Origin: Deltaproteobacteria bacterium
GTDB taxonomy: Bacteria; Desulfobacterota; Desulfuromonadia; Desulfuromonadales; Geopsychrobacteraceae
Direction of reading: 5' to 3'
Assembly: GCA_024279255.1 (NCBI GenBank)
Contig: JAJRRT010000080.1
Coordinates: 1-64,000 of the forward strand
Length of the DNA stretch: 64,000 nucleotides
Within the stretch, counting starts at the first letter, position 1. Each line of letters starts with the position of its first letter. The notes below the pieces were generated by a model. That model was not told the origin of the DNA. It saw only the letters and a list, made by a program, of their open reading frames with translations, and ran no database searches. This document shows, piece by piece, positions 54,151 through 61,839 of this stretch. A program made the translations under genes and the position numbers.

Positions 54151-54351
54151 CTTCTGCTCCTTATCGGGACAATCAAACCGGAAGAAGGATCGATCGCTTC
54201 AGCAATCAGGCAATCTGCTATCCGGAAGAAACAAACGAATAACTTTAGCATAGCAATTCTACCAGAAGTCACAGCAATTACACAGTATTTATAAAGCGGA
54301 TAAGCCTTGGAGGGCCTATATCAGAACAAAGTCAGGCCGAAATATGCGAAC

Positions 54352-54456
54352 TCAAGTACTGACAGCTCCAACCAGAACGATCGTCGCAACAGAAACCGTA
54401 CTGACAGCCAAGACAGTTAAAAGGACGGGCACCATGAACCAGTATAGATAACGCAT
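54352..54456 (-). CDS. Small single-pass membrane protein
   Basis: A 34-residue ORF (MRYLYWFMVPVLLTVLAV then STVSVATIVLVGAVST) that is one long hydrophobic helix with aromatic residues at its N-terminus. GAAGGAG precedes the ATG at 54456 with 7-nt spacing; another in-frame ATG 6 nt upstream is too near the site. It lies between the response regulator and the lipoprotein gene of the copper cluster on the same strand, in an otherwise gene-free stretch (54151-54637). Small membrane proteins often modulate pumps or kinases. That idea is not shown by sequence here, and chance ORFs of this length occur. Confidence 0.5.
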   Translation of the reverse strand: MRYLYWFMVPVLLTVLAVSTVSVATIVLVGAVST

Positions 54457-54637
54457 ATTCATTCTCCTTCACCCCACCTTACAGGAACGTTGCACACTGA
54501 ATAACTCTAATCATGACTCTAGTTTGACTCAATCAACGCCACCATACAATGGGTGAACTGCGCAAAGGCACTACGCAAATCCCTACTTTTTTAGTCATAT
54601 TTCCAGACGGACTACATCCTTACCTGAAGCACGAACT

Positions 54638-55309
54638 TTATTCTTCCCAGAAATCGGAATCTAGCAGTCCGGTTCGCAAGGCATATTGTACCATCTGCAC
54701 CGGGTTATCTGTGCCAATTTTGCGTCCGATATTGGCGCGATGTTTATCGACCGTTTTGGAACTGATACAGAGGACATCTGCAATCTGATGGCTGGTGTTG
54801 CCTTGTACGATCAAGTGAAAAACTTGCTTCTCTCGATCAGACAGACTTTCGATCTGTTCACCATGTCTTGCCCCTGAACGACGATCTTCAACGTAGCTTC
54901 CAATCACCGAAGCTTGAACCTGTGAACTCAGATAATACTTGCCCGCAGCTGCGGCGCGAACCGCTTCGAGCATATCGGCGCTGGGCGCTCCTTTGACAAC
55001 ATAACCTAACGCACCCGCCTTAAGGGCCTGATGTACATAGGCTTCTTTCTCGTAACGCGACAAAATCACCACGCCAGTATCAGGGACTGACTGCCGAATC
55101 AACTCGAGGGCTTCCAGGCCATTCATGCGCGGCATACCGATATCCATCAACATTACGTCAGGCTTACACTTGCGGGCTGTCTCCAAGGCCTCAACTCCGT
55201 CACTCGCCTGCCCCACCACCTCCATGTCGGCCTGGCTTTGCAACAGCAGAACCATCCCTTCACGCATCAGGGCATGATCATCGGCCAGAGCAATTCTTAT
55301 TGTGCTCAT
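54638..55309 (-). CDS. NarL/LuxR-type response regulator
   Basis: 223 residues. The receiver domain has RIALADDHALMREG (acid pair), the phospho-accepting Asp in DVMLMDIGMPRMNG at about residue 55, and a Lys in LKAGALGYVVKGAP. The C-terminal LuxR helix-turn-helix is LSDREKQVFHLIVQGNTSHQIADVLCISSKTVDKHRANI. It overlaps the kinase gene by 4 nt, so they form a two-component pair. It lies upstream of the efflux genes and may control them, which would be unlike the OmpR-type CusR usual for this efflux system. That regulation is inferred only from position. Confidence 0.92.
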   Translation of the reverse strand: MSTIRIALADDHALMREGMVLLLQSQADMEVVGQASDGVEALETARKCKPDVMLMDIGMPRMNGLEALELIRQSVPDTGVVILSRYEKEAYVHQALKAGALGYVVKGAPSADMLEAVRAAAAGKYYLSSQVQASVIGSYVEDRRSGARHGEQIESLSDREKQVFHLIVQGNTSHQIADVLCISSKTVDKHRANIGRKIGTDNPVQMVQYALRTGLLDSDFWEE

Positions 55310-56742
55310 GCGTAAGCCTCCACAAATAGATGTTCTTCAACCGGCTCAACCGGCAGAGCAACCTTTATTTCCGTACCGACACCTAGGGCGCTGTCGATAA
55401 ACAAATTGCCTCCAACTGCGGCGGCACGCTCACGCATACCGAGCAGGCCCAGCCCCCAGCCACCCGGTTTGCGCCGTATCACCTCTTCGTTGAAGCCGAT
55501 TCCATTATCGCAGACAGACAACAGCAGCTCTTCCCCGCTCAACTGCAGCTCAACTGAAACCCGGCTGGCTTCAGCATACTTACCGATATTATTGAGAGCC
55601 TCCTGGCAGATGCGATAGAAAGCGATCTCTTTTTCATGTGGCAGGTAAACTTTCTGCTCGATCCCACAAAAGCGGGTGTCAATCTTGGGGTACTGAGCGG
55701 CAAATTGATCCAGATGCCAATTAAGCGCAGGCATCAGGCCCAAGTCATCGAGTATGACCGGGCGCAGATGATCACACATGTGGCGCAGATCAATTTCAAG
55801 GCGCTCGACCATCGACAACAACCTGTTACACTGAGGCTCATATTGCTCAGGAGGACCATAGTTATGATCCCGGAGCATTTCAACCCCCAACTGAAAAGCA
55901 CAGAGAACCTGGCCAAACTCATCATGCAGGTCCTGAGCGAGATGCTTCTTCTCTTCTTCTGAGCTATGTATCATCTTGCGCGACAAAGTACGGATATCCT
56001 CCTCGCTACGGCGCAGCGCTTCTTCTGCCTGCTTACGCTGAGTGATATCGGTATAGGTGCCAAGCATCCGACGCGGCCAATTATTGAGGCTACGCGATAC
56101 GACCTGCCCACGGGACATAACCCAGATATAGTGCCCATCCTTGTGGCGCAAACGATGCTCGGCACTGTAGAAATCGCTATCTCCATCGAGGTGCTTCTTG
56201 AACAGACGGTCAACTTCCTCACGATCGTCAGGGTGTAACCTCTTGCCCCAAGAGTCAATCCTGTCATCAATTTCGCCAGGTTGAAAACCGAGCATGGTCG
56301 ATGAACGGTCACTGGAATAGACCTCGCCGGTCAGCACATTCCAGTCCCAGAGCCCATCGTTGACAGCATTTAACGCCAAGTTGAGTCGCTCCTCGCTGTG
56401 GCATAGCTGCTCAACAATCTTAGTACGATCCTGGTAGTGGGTCATCAATGGTCGATAGTGAAAGAAATAGAAAGTGGGAGAAAGAATGATCAACAGGCCC
56501 GCCGCATCAAGCAAGGCCTCGAAATAAATTGGCATCCCCGGCACGTAGGCCAGCATGAACATGATAATGGCTTCGGAGAGGAAGATCGAGACCGCCATCA
56601 TGATTAACAGCCGTTTTGGCGACAGTAGTGGTAAGGATGAACGCAGAAACGTTATGTCATGACAGCGAGAGTCAATACGATCACCCCTGCGCCGGTCTGT
56701 CCTGGGAAAGGCCGAATATTCTGCATCAGGCTGTTTTTTCAT
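55306..56742 (-). CDS. PAS-containing sensor histidine kinase (NarX/DesK-like HisKA_3)
   Basis: About 478 residues. Two membrane helices lie at about 45-95 (LLIMMAVSIFLSEAIIMFMLAYV; ALLDAAGLLIILSPTFYFF) with almost no periplasmic loop. A PAS/PAC domain follows at about 119-235 (LNLALNAVNDGLWDWNVLTG...HRLRHKDGHYIWVMSRGQVV). The HisKA_3 dimerisation helix is EEKKHLAQDLHDEFGQVLCAFQLG, with the phospho-His near residue 271. The HATPase domain shows ALNNIGKYAEASRVSV (N-box), CDNGIGFNEE and GGWGLGLLGMRERAAAVGG. GGAG lies 6 nt before ATG 56742. The short periplasmic part suggests sensing in the membrane or cytosol, perhaps by the PAS domain. Confidence 0.93.
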   Translation of the reverse strand: MKKQPDAEYSAFPRTDRRRGDRIDSRCHDITFLRSSLPLLSPKRLLIMMAVSIFLSEAIIMFMLAYVPGMPIYFEALLDAAGLLIILSPTFYFFHYRPLMTHYQDRTKIVEQLCHSEERLNLALNAVNDGLWDWNVLTGEVYSSDRSSTMLGFQPGEIDDRIDSWGKRLHPDDREEVDRLFKKHLDGDSDFYSAEHRLRHKDGHYIWVMSRGQVVSRSLNNWPRRMLGTYTDITQRKQAEEALRRSEEDIRTLSRKMIHSSEEEKKHLAQDLHDEFGQVLCAFQLGVEMLRDHNYGPPEQYEPQCNRLLSMVERLEIDLRHMCDHLRPVILDDLGLMPALNWHLDQFAAQYPKIDTRFCGIEQKVYLPHEKEIAFYRICQEALNNIGKYAEASRVSVELQLSGEELLLSVCDNGIGFNEEVIRRKPGGWGLGLLGMRERAAAVGGNLFIDSALGVGTEIKVALPVEPVEEHLFVEAYA

Positions 56743-57008
56743 ACAAAACTCCGCCATTTGAGAGAAAAGCTAACGCCAGAACCTGTTCATCGAAAAACAG
56801 ACACACAACAGGAGTGAGTATAGCAAAGAGCTTGCCACTCGGATCAGATCGATATAACTTCCTATTTTGAAAGACTTTTTATGGTTTTTTCTTTGCAGGG
56901 TTAATGAGAATGGGTGCAAAAATAAAACCGCAATGGTTACGTTTACGACAACATATGAATATTTGGGAAGAAATCCCAACATTTGAATCCGCGCACATAG
57001 GACCTATT

Positions 57009-57521
57009 ATGAACCAGACCCCTGTCGAAGAACCGCTGATCCCCCGCCTGCTCGCCAGCAATGCCCTGCGCGCCAATTTGAGCAAGCACATGGATCTGAA
57101 CAAGATGGCCGATTCAAAAGCCTCGATGATCCTTACCGCGTCATCGTTGATCATCACCATCACCCTGACCCAGTATGAACAGTTACATCTGGCAACCGTG
57201 TTGTTGTTAGCGGGGAGCGGACTCATGGCAGTGGTGTTATCGATTTTAGCGATCATCCCGCCATGGCATGCCACCGGACGCACCAATCTGTTTTACTTCC
57301 GCTCCTTTGCGGAACTGGATGAAGAGGAATTCAGCAAGCAGTTTATGGAGACAATTACCGACAAACAGAAACTCTACGACGCCTATATTCACGAAATTTA
57401 CTACCTGGGGAGGTTCCGACTGACCCGCAAGTATGCGCTGATCCGTAATGGTTTATGGATTTTACTGTTCGGGCTGCTGTCGGCGACGGGGTCAGAATTA
57501 GTCCGGCGGTTGGTGCTTTAG
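57009..57521 (+). CDS. Stand-alone Pycsar-effector-like (PycTM/DUF5706) membrane protein
   Basis: About 170 residues. The N-terminal part LSKHMDLNKMADSKASMILTASSLIITITL, followed by a second helix (LATVLLLAGSGLMAVVLSILAIIPP) and a cytosolic-type segment (NLFYFRSFAELDEEEFSKQF...LYDAYIHEIYYLGRFRLTRKYALIRNGLWILLFGLL), fits the PycTM family. In Pycsar anti-phage systems PycTM is the membrane effector that responds to cCMP or cUMP and impairs the membrane. No nucleotide cyclase is beside it in the window. The start at 57009 (AGGA 6 nt upstream) is preferred; in-frame ATGs at 56904, 56910 and 56955 lack good sites but would extend the N-terminus. It converges on sbcC. Confidence 0.72.
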   Translation: MNQTPVEEPLIPRLLASNALRANLSKHMDLNKMADSKASMILTASSLIITITLTQYEQLHLATVLLLAGSGLMAVVLSILAIIPPWHATGRTNLFYFRSFAELDEEEFSKQFMETITDKQKLYDAYIHEIYYLGRFRLTRKYALIRNGLWILLFGLLSATGSELVRRLVL

Positions 57522-57575
57522 GCGAGGCATGAGTCTCTGACTCCGATCGTTAACCCTGAGATAGGGGCAAAAACT

Positions 57576-57607
57576 AGGGCCGAAGACTGTCTGCCATCGG
57601 CCCTTTC
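57576..57607 (+). terminator. Terminator between the Pycsar-like gene and sbcC
   Basis: An 8-bp perfect stem (57576-57583, AGGGCCGA, with 57597-57604) and a 13-nt loop is followed by TTTC. It lies about 55 nt after the stop of the + strand gene and 18 nt beyond the sbcC stop of the opposite strand, so it may serve both. The T-run is short. Confidence 0.55.
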
Positions 57608-57621
57608 AGATGTTGAGAGAT

Positions 57622-60525
57622 TCAGGGTGTGATAACCCGGAGGCTGCTCCCCTCACGGCCGCTGAAAACGTCAATTCTCAGGGACAACTGCTCTTTGAGT
57701 TCGGCCACGTGGGAGATGATACCGACCATACGACCGGCCGACTGCAAGTCAATCAGGGTCCGGATGGCCAAATCGAGGGATTCTGCATCGAGACTCCCGA
57801 ATCCCTCATCGATGAACAGGGTATCGAGGCGAATACCACCTGCATAAGCCTGTACAACATCAGACAGGCCGAGAGCCAGGGCGAGAGCGGCCATGAAACT
57901 TTCGCCCCCGGAGAGCGTCGCCACCGGCCGCACTTTGCCGGTGTAGGCGTCTTCGACTTCCAACTCCAGCCCCGAGGCCTTATTCCCCTTGGCCCGATCC
58001 TCCTTACGCAACAGTTGATAGCGTCCCTTGCTCATCAGGTTGAGACGGTGACTGGCCTCGACCAGCACGTCATCAAGCAGTACACTAAGGACGAAACGTT
58101 GCAGGCTAACCTTGTTGCCGGTCTGGCCATTGGCCACGTCGCTCAGGGTGCCGATGACCGCATATTGTCGGTCGAGTTCGGCACGTTCGGCGGCAGCCTT
58201 CTGCAGCTTCTTGCCTGTATCCTGTAACAGACTGAGGCGTTTATCGAGTTGCAGCCAGACTTCGACCGCCCGGGTTCTCTCCTCCTCCGCACTGTTGCGC
58301 TGGGCTTCAAGCAGGTCCAGGGCGGGGCGCTGTTTGTTTTGCAGCTGCTTCTGCAACTGTTGCAGGGCGCCAGATAGCCGCTGGCCGGTGGCATCGAAAT
58401 CGTCAACCTTTTTCTTAAGCGCTGCACTGCTTTCTTCGTCAAGCAAAGCCGCTTGAAATTCCGCCTCGTCGGCAAAGGAACTGTCCCCCAGCGCCGTATT
58501 CCAGTTGTTCAGGGCCTGCGCCAGGGTCTTTTCTGTTTTCGCCTGCTGTTCTTCGGCAGAAGCTAGTGCCGTAGCGGCCGCTGCCATCTCATTCTGTGCC
58601 TTCTGGTAGGCCGTTGCCAGCGTTTCGATCTGTCGCTCAAGTTGTTCGATCTGTTTGAGTTCCTGCGCGATGGCCTGGTTCAAGGCTCCGGGTTCGCAAT
58701 AGTTCTCGGGCAGTTCTCGTTCTGCAGCGTCCCTTTGGGCCTTTGCTTCAGATAAGGCCCCTTTCTTGTTTTCAAGCTGCTTTCGTAAAGACTCGGTGTC
58801 GAGTTTGGCAACCTGATGCCGGTCAGGAAGGGTAAATGCCAGCTCGACCGACCGGTTCTGCAAGGCACCGATCTGAACCTTCAGCTCAGGAAGAGAGTTC
58901 GCAGCATCGACCGACTCCTGCCGGGTCGTGATGCGCCTCTCCAAGTCGCGTAGTTTTTCCACCTCTTCGGAGGTTTGTTTCTGTGCCGTCCCGATAGCCG
59001 TGAAGGCGTCCCTGGTCTGTTGCCTGGCCAGCTCGACATCCTGTTGGTTCGGGAGCCGCAGACCGGTCCTTACCGGGGACGGATGCTCGCAGCTACCGCA
59101 GACCGGGCAGGGGTCGCCTGCTCTCAATTCTGCGGCGAGGATCGCCGCCTGCCCTTGGTGCCAGGCAAGTTCCAGTTCCTTGGCCTGCTGCTCGAGTTTT
59201 GCAAAGGTCTGCCGCAGTGACGTTTCCCGTTCCTGCTTTTCTTGGATCAGCAGCTCCTGTCGCTCCCAATCCTTGGTGAGTTGTTCAAGTTCATGCAGGC
59301 AGAGGTATTGGTCGGCCAGCAGCTTGAAGTTCAGCAACAGTTCGGACTGCTCCGTCGCCAGGATGGCGGCCTGAAAAACCTGGCGAGCCGTCGTCAGTTT
59401 ATCGGCCCTGATCCGATAGCCTTCAAGTTGGGCTGTCTGCTGCCTAGCCTGGTCAAGCGACTGCTGCAATTTTTTCGACTCGGACTGATTATCGAACGCC
59501 CCTGCCAATGACTTTCCGGCAGCTTCCTGTCTGGTGGTGGACTGAGAGAAGACCTTTTGAGCTGCGGTCAACTCAGCTGCACAGCGGGAACACTCGTTGA
59601 TCAAAGGTTGCAGTTTACCTGCCTGCTCCGCTCTTTGCAGACTTTTTCGCTCCCTGTCCGTCTGCTCCTTTTCCTGATCATGTCCCTTCAGCTTGGCAGA
59701 GGTTGCATCCAGCTGGACAAACTCGGCCAGCAACGCCTTGGCTTGTTCGTAAGCCTTGTCTGCGGTAACAAAACTCTCTTCTTTTTGGGTCTTGCCATCC
59801 CGGGCGGTTTTCTCTGCCGGTTCAAGTTCCGCCAGCTCATTTCCCAACGCTTCGACACTCTCCAGGCTCGCGCCTTCCAGCATCCCCTGCTGCAACTGCA
59901 GCTGGCGTTCGCGCTCGCGACGAATCTCCGCAGCCTTGGCCTTGAGACTCTCCTCCAGTCGTTTGTAGATACGGGTCTGAAAAAGCTGACTGAAAATTTT
60001 CTCGCGCTCACTGGAGTCGGCCATCAACAACTGACGAAACTTCCCCTGTGGCAGCACCATCACCTGCCGAAACTGCTCGACAGAAAGACCGGTCAACTCC
60101 TCGATCTCGCGGGTCGCCTCACTGACTTTGCTGGCGACAATCAGGTTTTCTTTCCCCTCAGCCAGCAGCTCGAACAATTGTGCTTCCGGGGACTGGGTGG
60201 TGGTCCCTTCACCGCGCGTCTTGGGCCGCTGCTGTTCCGGCATGCGGCGGATACGGAAGCTGCGTCCGGCGAGTTCGAATTCAAAGGTCAACTCGGTGAG
60301 GATGTCCGACGCGGCCAGGTCGCAGCGCATCTGGGCACCTTCGCGCTCGTCGCCGGTCGTCTTACCGTAGAGGGCAAAACAGATAGCATCGAGGATGGTG
60401 GTTTTACCCGAGCCAGTGGGGCCGTTGATGAGAAATAACGGGTTTTCTCCCAGCTCGGCAAAACGGATCGTTTCGCTACCGGCAAAGGGGCCAAAGGCGG
60501 TCATAGTCAGGGAGAGGGGGCGCAT
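57622..60525 (-). CDS. sbcC: SbcC/Rad50-like nuclease ATPase subunit
   Basis: 967 residues. SbcCD cleaves hairpins and blocked DNA ends. The N-terminal ATPase half has FGPFAGSETIRF and the Walker A segment LINGPTGSGKTTILDAICFALYG. Long Gln/Glu/Leu-rich coiled coils follow, with a zinc hook C-x2-C (DPCPVCGSCEHPSP) near residue 475, and then the second ATPase half with LSGGESFMAALALALGLSDV and LDTLFIDEGFGSLDAESLD (signature, Walker B, D-loop). The size is slightly below E. coli SbcC (1048). It overlaps the end of sbcD by 1 nt. Confidence 0.95.
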   Translation of the reverse strand: MRPLSLTMTAFGPFAGSETIRFAELGENPLFLINGPTGSGKTTILDAICFALYGKTTGDEREGAQMRCDLAASDILTELTFEFELAGRSFRIRRMPEQQRPKTRGEGTTTQSPEAQLFELLAEGKENLIVASKVSEATREIEELTGLSVEQFRQVMVLPQGKFRQLLMADSSEREKIFSQLFQTRIYKRLEESLKAKAAEIRRERERQLQLQQGMLEGASLESVEALGNELAELEPAEKTARDGKTQKEESFVTADKAYEQAKALLAEFVQLDATSAKLKGHDQEKEQTDRERKSLQRAEQAGKLQPLINECSRCAAELTAAQKVFSQSTTRQEAAGKSLAGAFDNQSESKKLQQSLDQARQQTAQLEGYRIRADKLTTARQVFQAAILATEQSELLLNFKLLADQYLCLHELEQLTKDWERQELLIQEKQERETSLRQTFAKLEQQAKELELAWHQGQAAILAAELRAGDPCPVCGSCEHPSPVRTGLRLPNQQDVELARQQTRDAFTAIGTAQKQTSEEVEKLRDLERRITTRQESVDAANSLPELKVQIGALQNRSVELAFTLPDRHQVAKLDTESLRKQLENKKGALSEAKAQRDAAERELPENYCEPGALNQAIAQELKQIEQLERQIETLATAYQKAQNEMAAAATALASAEEQQAKTEKTLAQALNNWNTALGDSSFADEAEFQAALLDEESSAALKKKVDDFDATGQRLSGALQQLQKQLQNKQRPALDLLEAQRNSAEEERTRAVEVWLQLDKRLSLLQDTGKKLQKAAAERAELDRQYAVIGTLSDVANGQTGNKVSLQRFVLSVLLDDVLVEASHRLNLMSKGRYQLLRKEDRAKGNKASGLELEVEDAYTGKVRPVATLSGGESFMAALALALGLSDVVQAYAGGIRLDTLFIDEGFGSLDAESLDLAIRTLIDLQSAGRMVGIISHVAELKEQLSLRIDVFSGREGSSLRVITP

Positions 60526-61664
60526 TAACTCTCCTCCCGGTGCAGGGTTTCGAGGGTCGCGGCGACAATCTCCCGCTGTTTCTCGCTCAAGGCTTCGCCT
60601 GAGACCTGGCCGAAGAAATCTTCAAACATTGCCAGCTCGCCCTTTTTCAATCGGTCGCGGTTTACCTCAAGCCCCTCCCCTCTGGCCATCAACCCGGGGC
60701 GCTCCAGGTGCAGCACATTAGGGTAAACCTCACGCAATTTACTCATCACATCGAGGATGGCGTGGGTGTCGGTAAGACGGATCAGCAGATAATCTTCGCG
60801 ATGCAGATCATTGACACCGGCCGCCAGAAGCTCGACAAGCGAACCTTCGAGGATCCGCATGTCGTGCAGCGGCAGCAGCGGGATCTGTTCGACACTTGCC
60901 TTGCCTTGCGCATCCAGCTCGACCAGAGTGACCGCCTTGCGCTGATGTTCCTCTGAGAAGGAGTATTTGAGCGGCGAACCAGAGTAACGGATCTGCTGCG
61001 TCCCTCGAAACTGAGGCCCGTGCAGGTGCCCAAGGGCGGTGTAGGAAAAATCGCTGAAATGCTGCGACGCCACATGTTCGGCTCCACCAATCGAGAGCGG
61101 TCGTTCCGACTCTGAGACCTCGCCACCAGCTAAGAAGCAGTGAGCAATCACCACGCATGGACGATCCGACCCGTTATCCTGCCGCACCTGATCCAGTAAG
61201 TAGGCCATCGCTTCGTCATGACTTGACACTTCGACACCGTGTACTTGGCGCACGGTGGCAGGCTCGGCATAAGGGATCGGGTAAAAGGCCACGTCGCCAG
61301 CATCTCCCGAAATAATAATGGGTTGTGGCACGTCCCACAGCGGACCCGCAACGTGCAGTCCGGCCCCGGCCAGTTGACGCGAAGCAAAAGCCAAGCGCTG
61401 CGGACCATCGTGATTCCCGGCAATGAGGATCACCGGAACCTGCAGTTCATGACAGATGCGATGAACTGTTTCATCGAGCAATTCCACCGCCGCCGCCGGA
61501 GGGACCGAGCGATCATAGATATCGCCAGCCACCACCACCACATCGACCCGTTGATCACGCACAATGGCGACGATCTGATCCAGAACATGGCGCTGGTCAG
61601 CGAGCAGGGAGAGATTATGAAACTGACGTCCGAGATGCCAGTCTGAGGTATGAAGGATGCGCAT
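60525..61664 (-). CDS. sbcD: SbcD/Mre11-like exonuclease subunit
   Basis: 379 residues. The calcineurin-like metal-binding motifs are in order: HTSDWHLGRQF, VVAGDIYDRSVPP, LIAGNHDGPQRL, VIAHCFLAGG and ALGHLHGPQ. A capping region at the C-terminus is typical of SbcD, which is the 3'-5' exonuclease and endonuclease partner of SbcC. The ATG opens after ACCGAACGAGCAATTA, with no strong ribosome site. It overlaps sbcC by 1 nt and is preceded by a long inverted repeat and the AAA_13-type gene. Gene order sbcD-sbcC is as in most bacteria. Confidence 0.95.
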   Translation of the reverse strand: MRILHTSDWHLGRQFHNLSLLADQRHVLDQIVAIVRDQRVDVVVVAGDIYDRSVPPAAAVELLDETVHRICHELQVPVILIAGNHDGPQRLAFASRQLAGAGLHVAGPLWDVPQPIIISGDAGDVAFYPIPYAEPATVRQVHGVEVSSHDEAMAYLLDQVRQDNGSDRPCVVIAHCFLAGGEVSESERPLSIGGAEHVASQHFSDFSYTALGHLHGPQFRGTQQIRYSGSPLKYSFSEEHQRKAVTLVELDAQGKASVEQIPLLPLHDMRILEGSLVELLAAGVNDLHREDYLLIRLTDTHAILDVMSKLREVYPNVLHLERPGLMARGEGLEVNRDRLKKGELAMFEDFFGQVSGEALSEKQREIVAATLETLHREES

Positions 61665-61745
61665 TAATTGCTCGTTCGGTTTAAGGATGGCCCGAGTCTA
61701 TAGGATCATTCCTTGAGGTTCAAGGGGAGAGAATGCATAGGTTAT

Positions 61746-61797
61746 TGCATCACAATATGAGGCATAACTAGGTGGCTATGCCTCATATTGTGATGCA
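61746..61797. repeat. 21-bp perfect inverted repeat between the AAA_13-type gene and sbcD
   Basis: Two 21-nt arms (61746-61766 and 61777-61797) are exact reverse complements, with a 10-nt loop (ACTAGGTGGC) between. Each arm contains CATCACAATATGAGGCAT. No T-run follows on either strand, so it is not a classic terminator, though the RNA would form a very stable hairpin. It lies in the 175-nt gap between an AT-rich, probably acquired gene and sbcD. It could be a transcription end, a small mobile-repeat (MITE/REP-like) copy or an insertion boundary. Confidence 0.85.
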
Positions 61798-61839
61798 TCA
61801 TTTCTGAAGGCCAAGAAACGGGGAAGTGTCTCTAATTTT

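Noticed and set aside
59557-60438. A 293-codon open frame on the + strand, Leu/Gln-rich
   Set aside because: It is the complement of the sbcC coiled-coil region, where Gln/Glu/Leu codons leave the other strand open.
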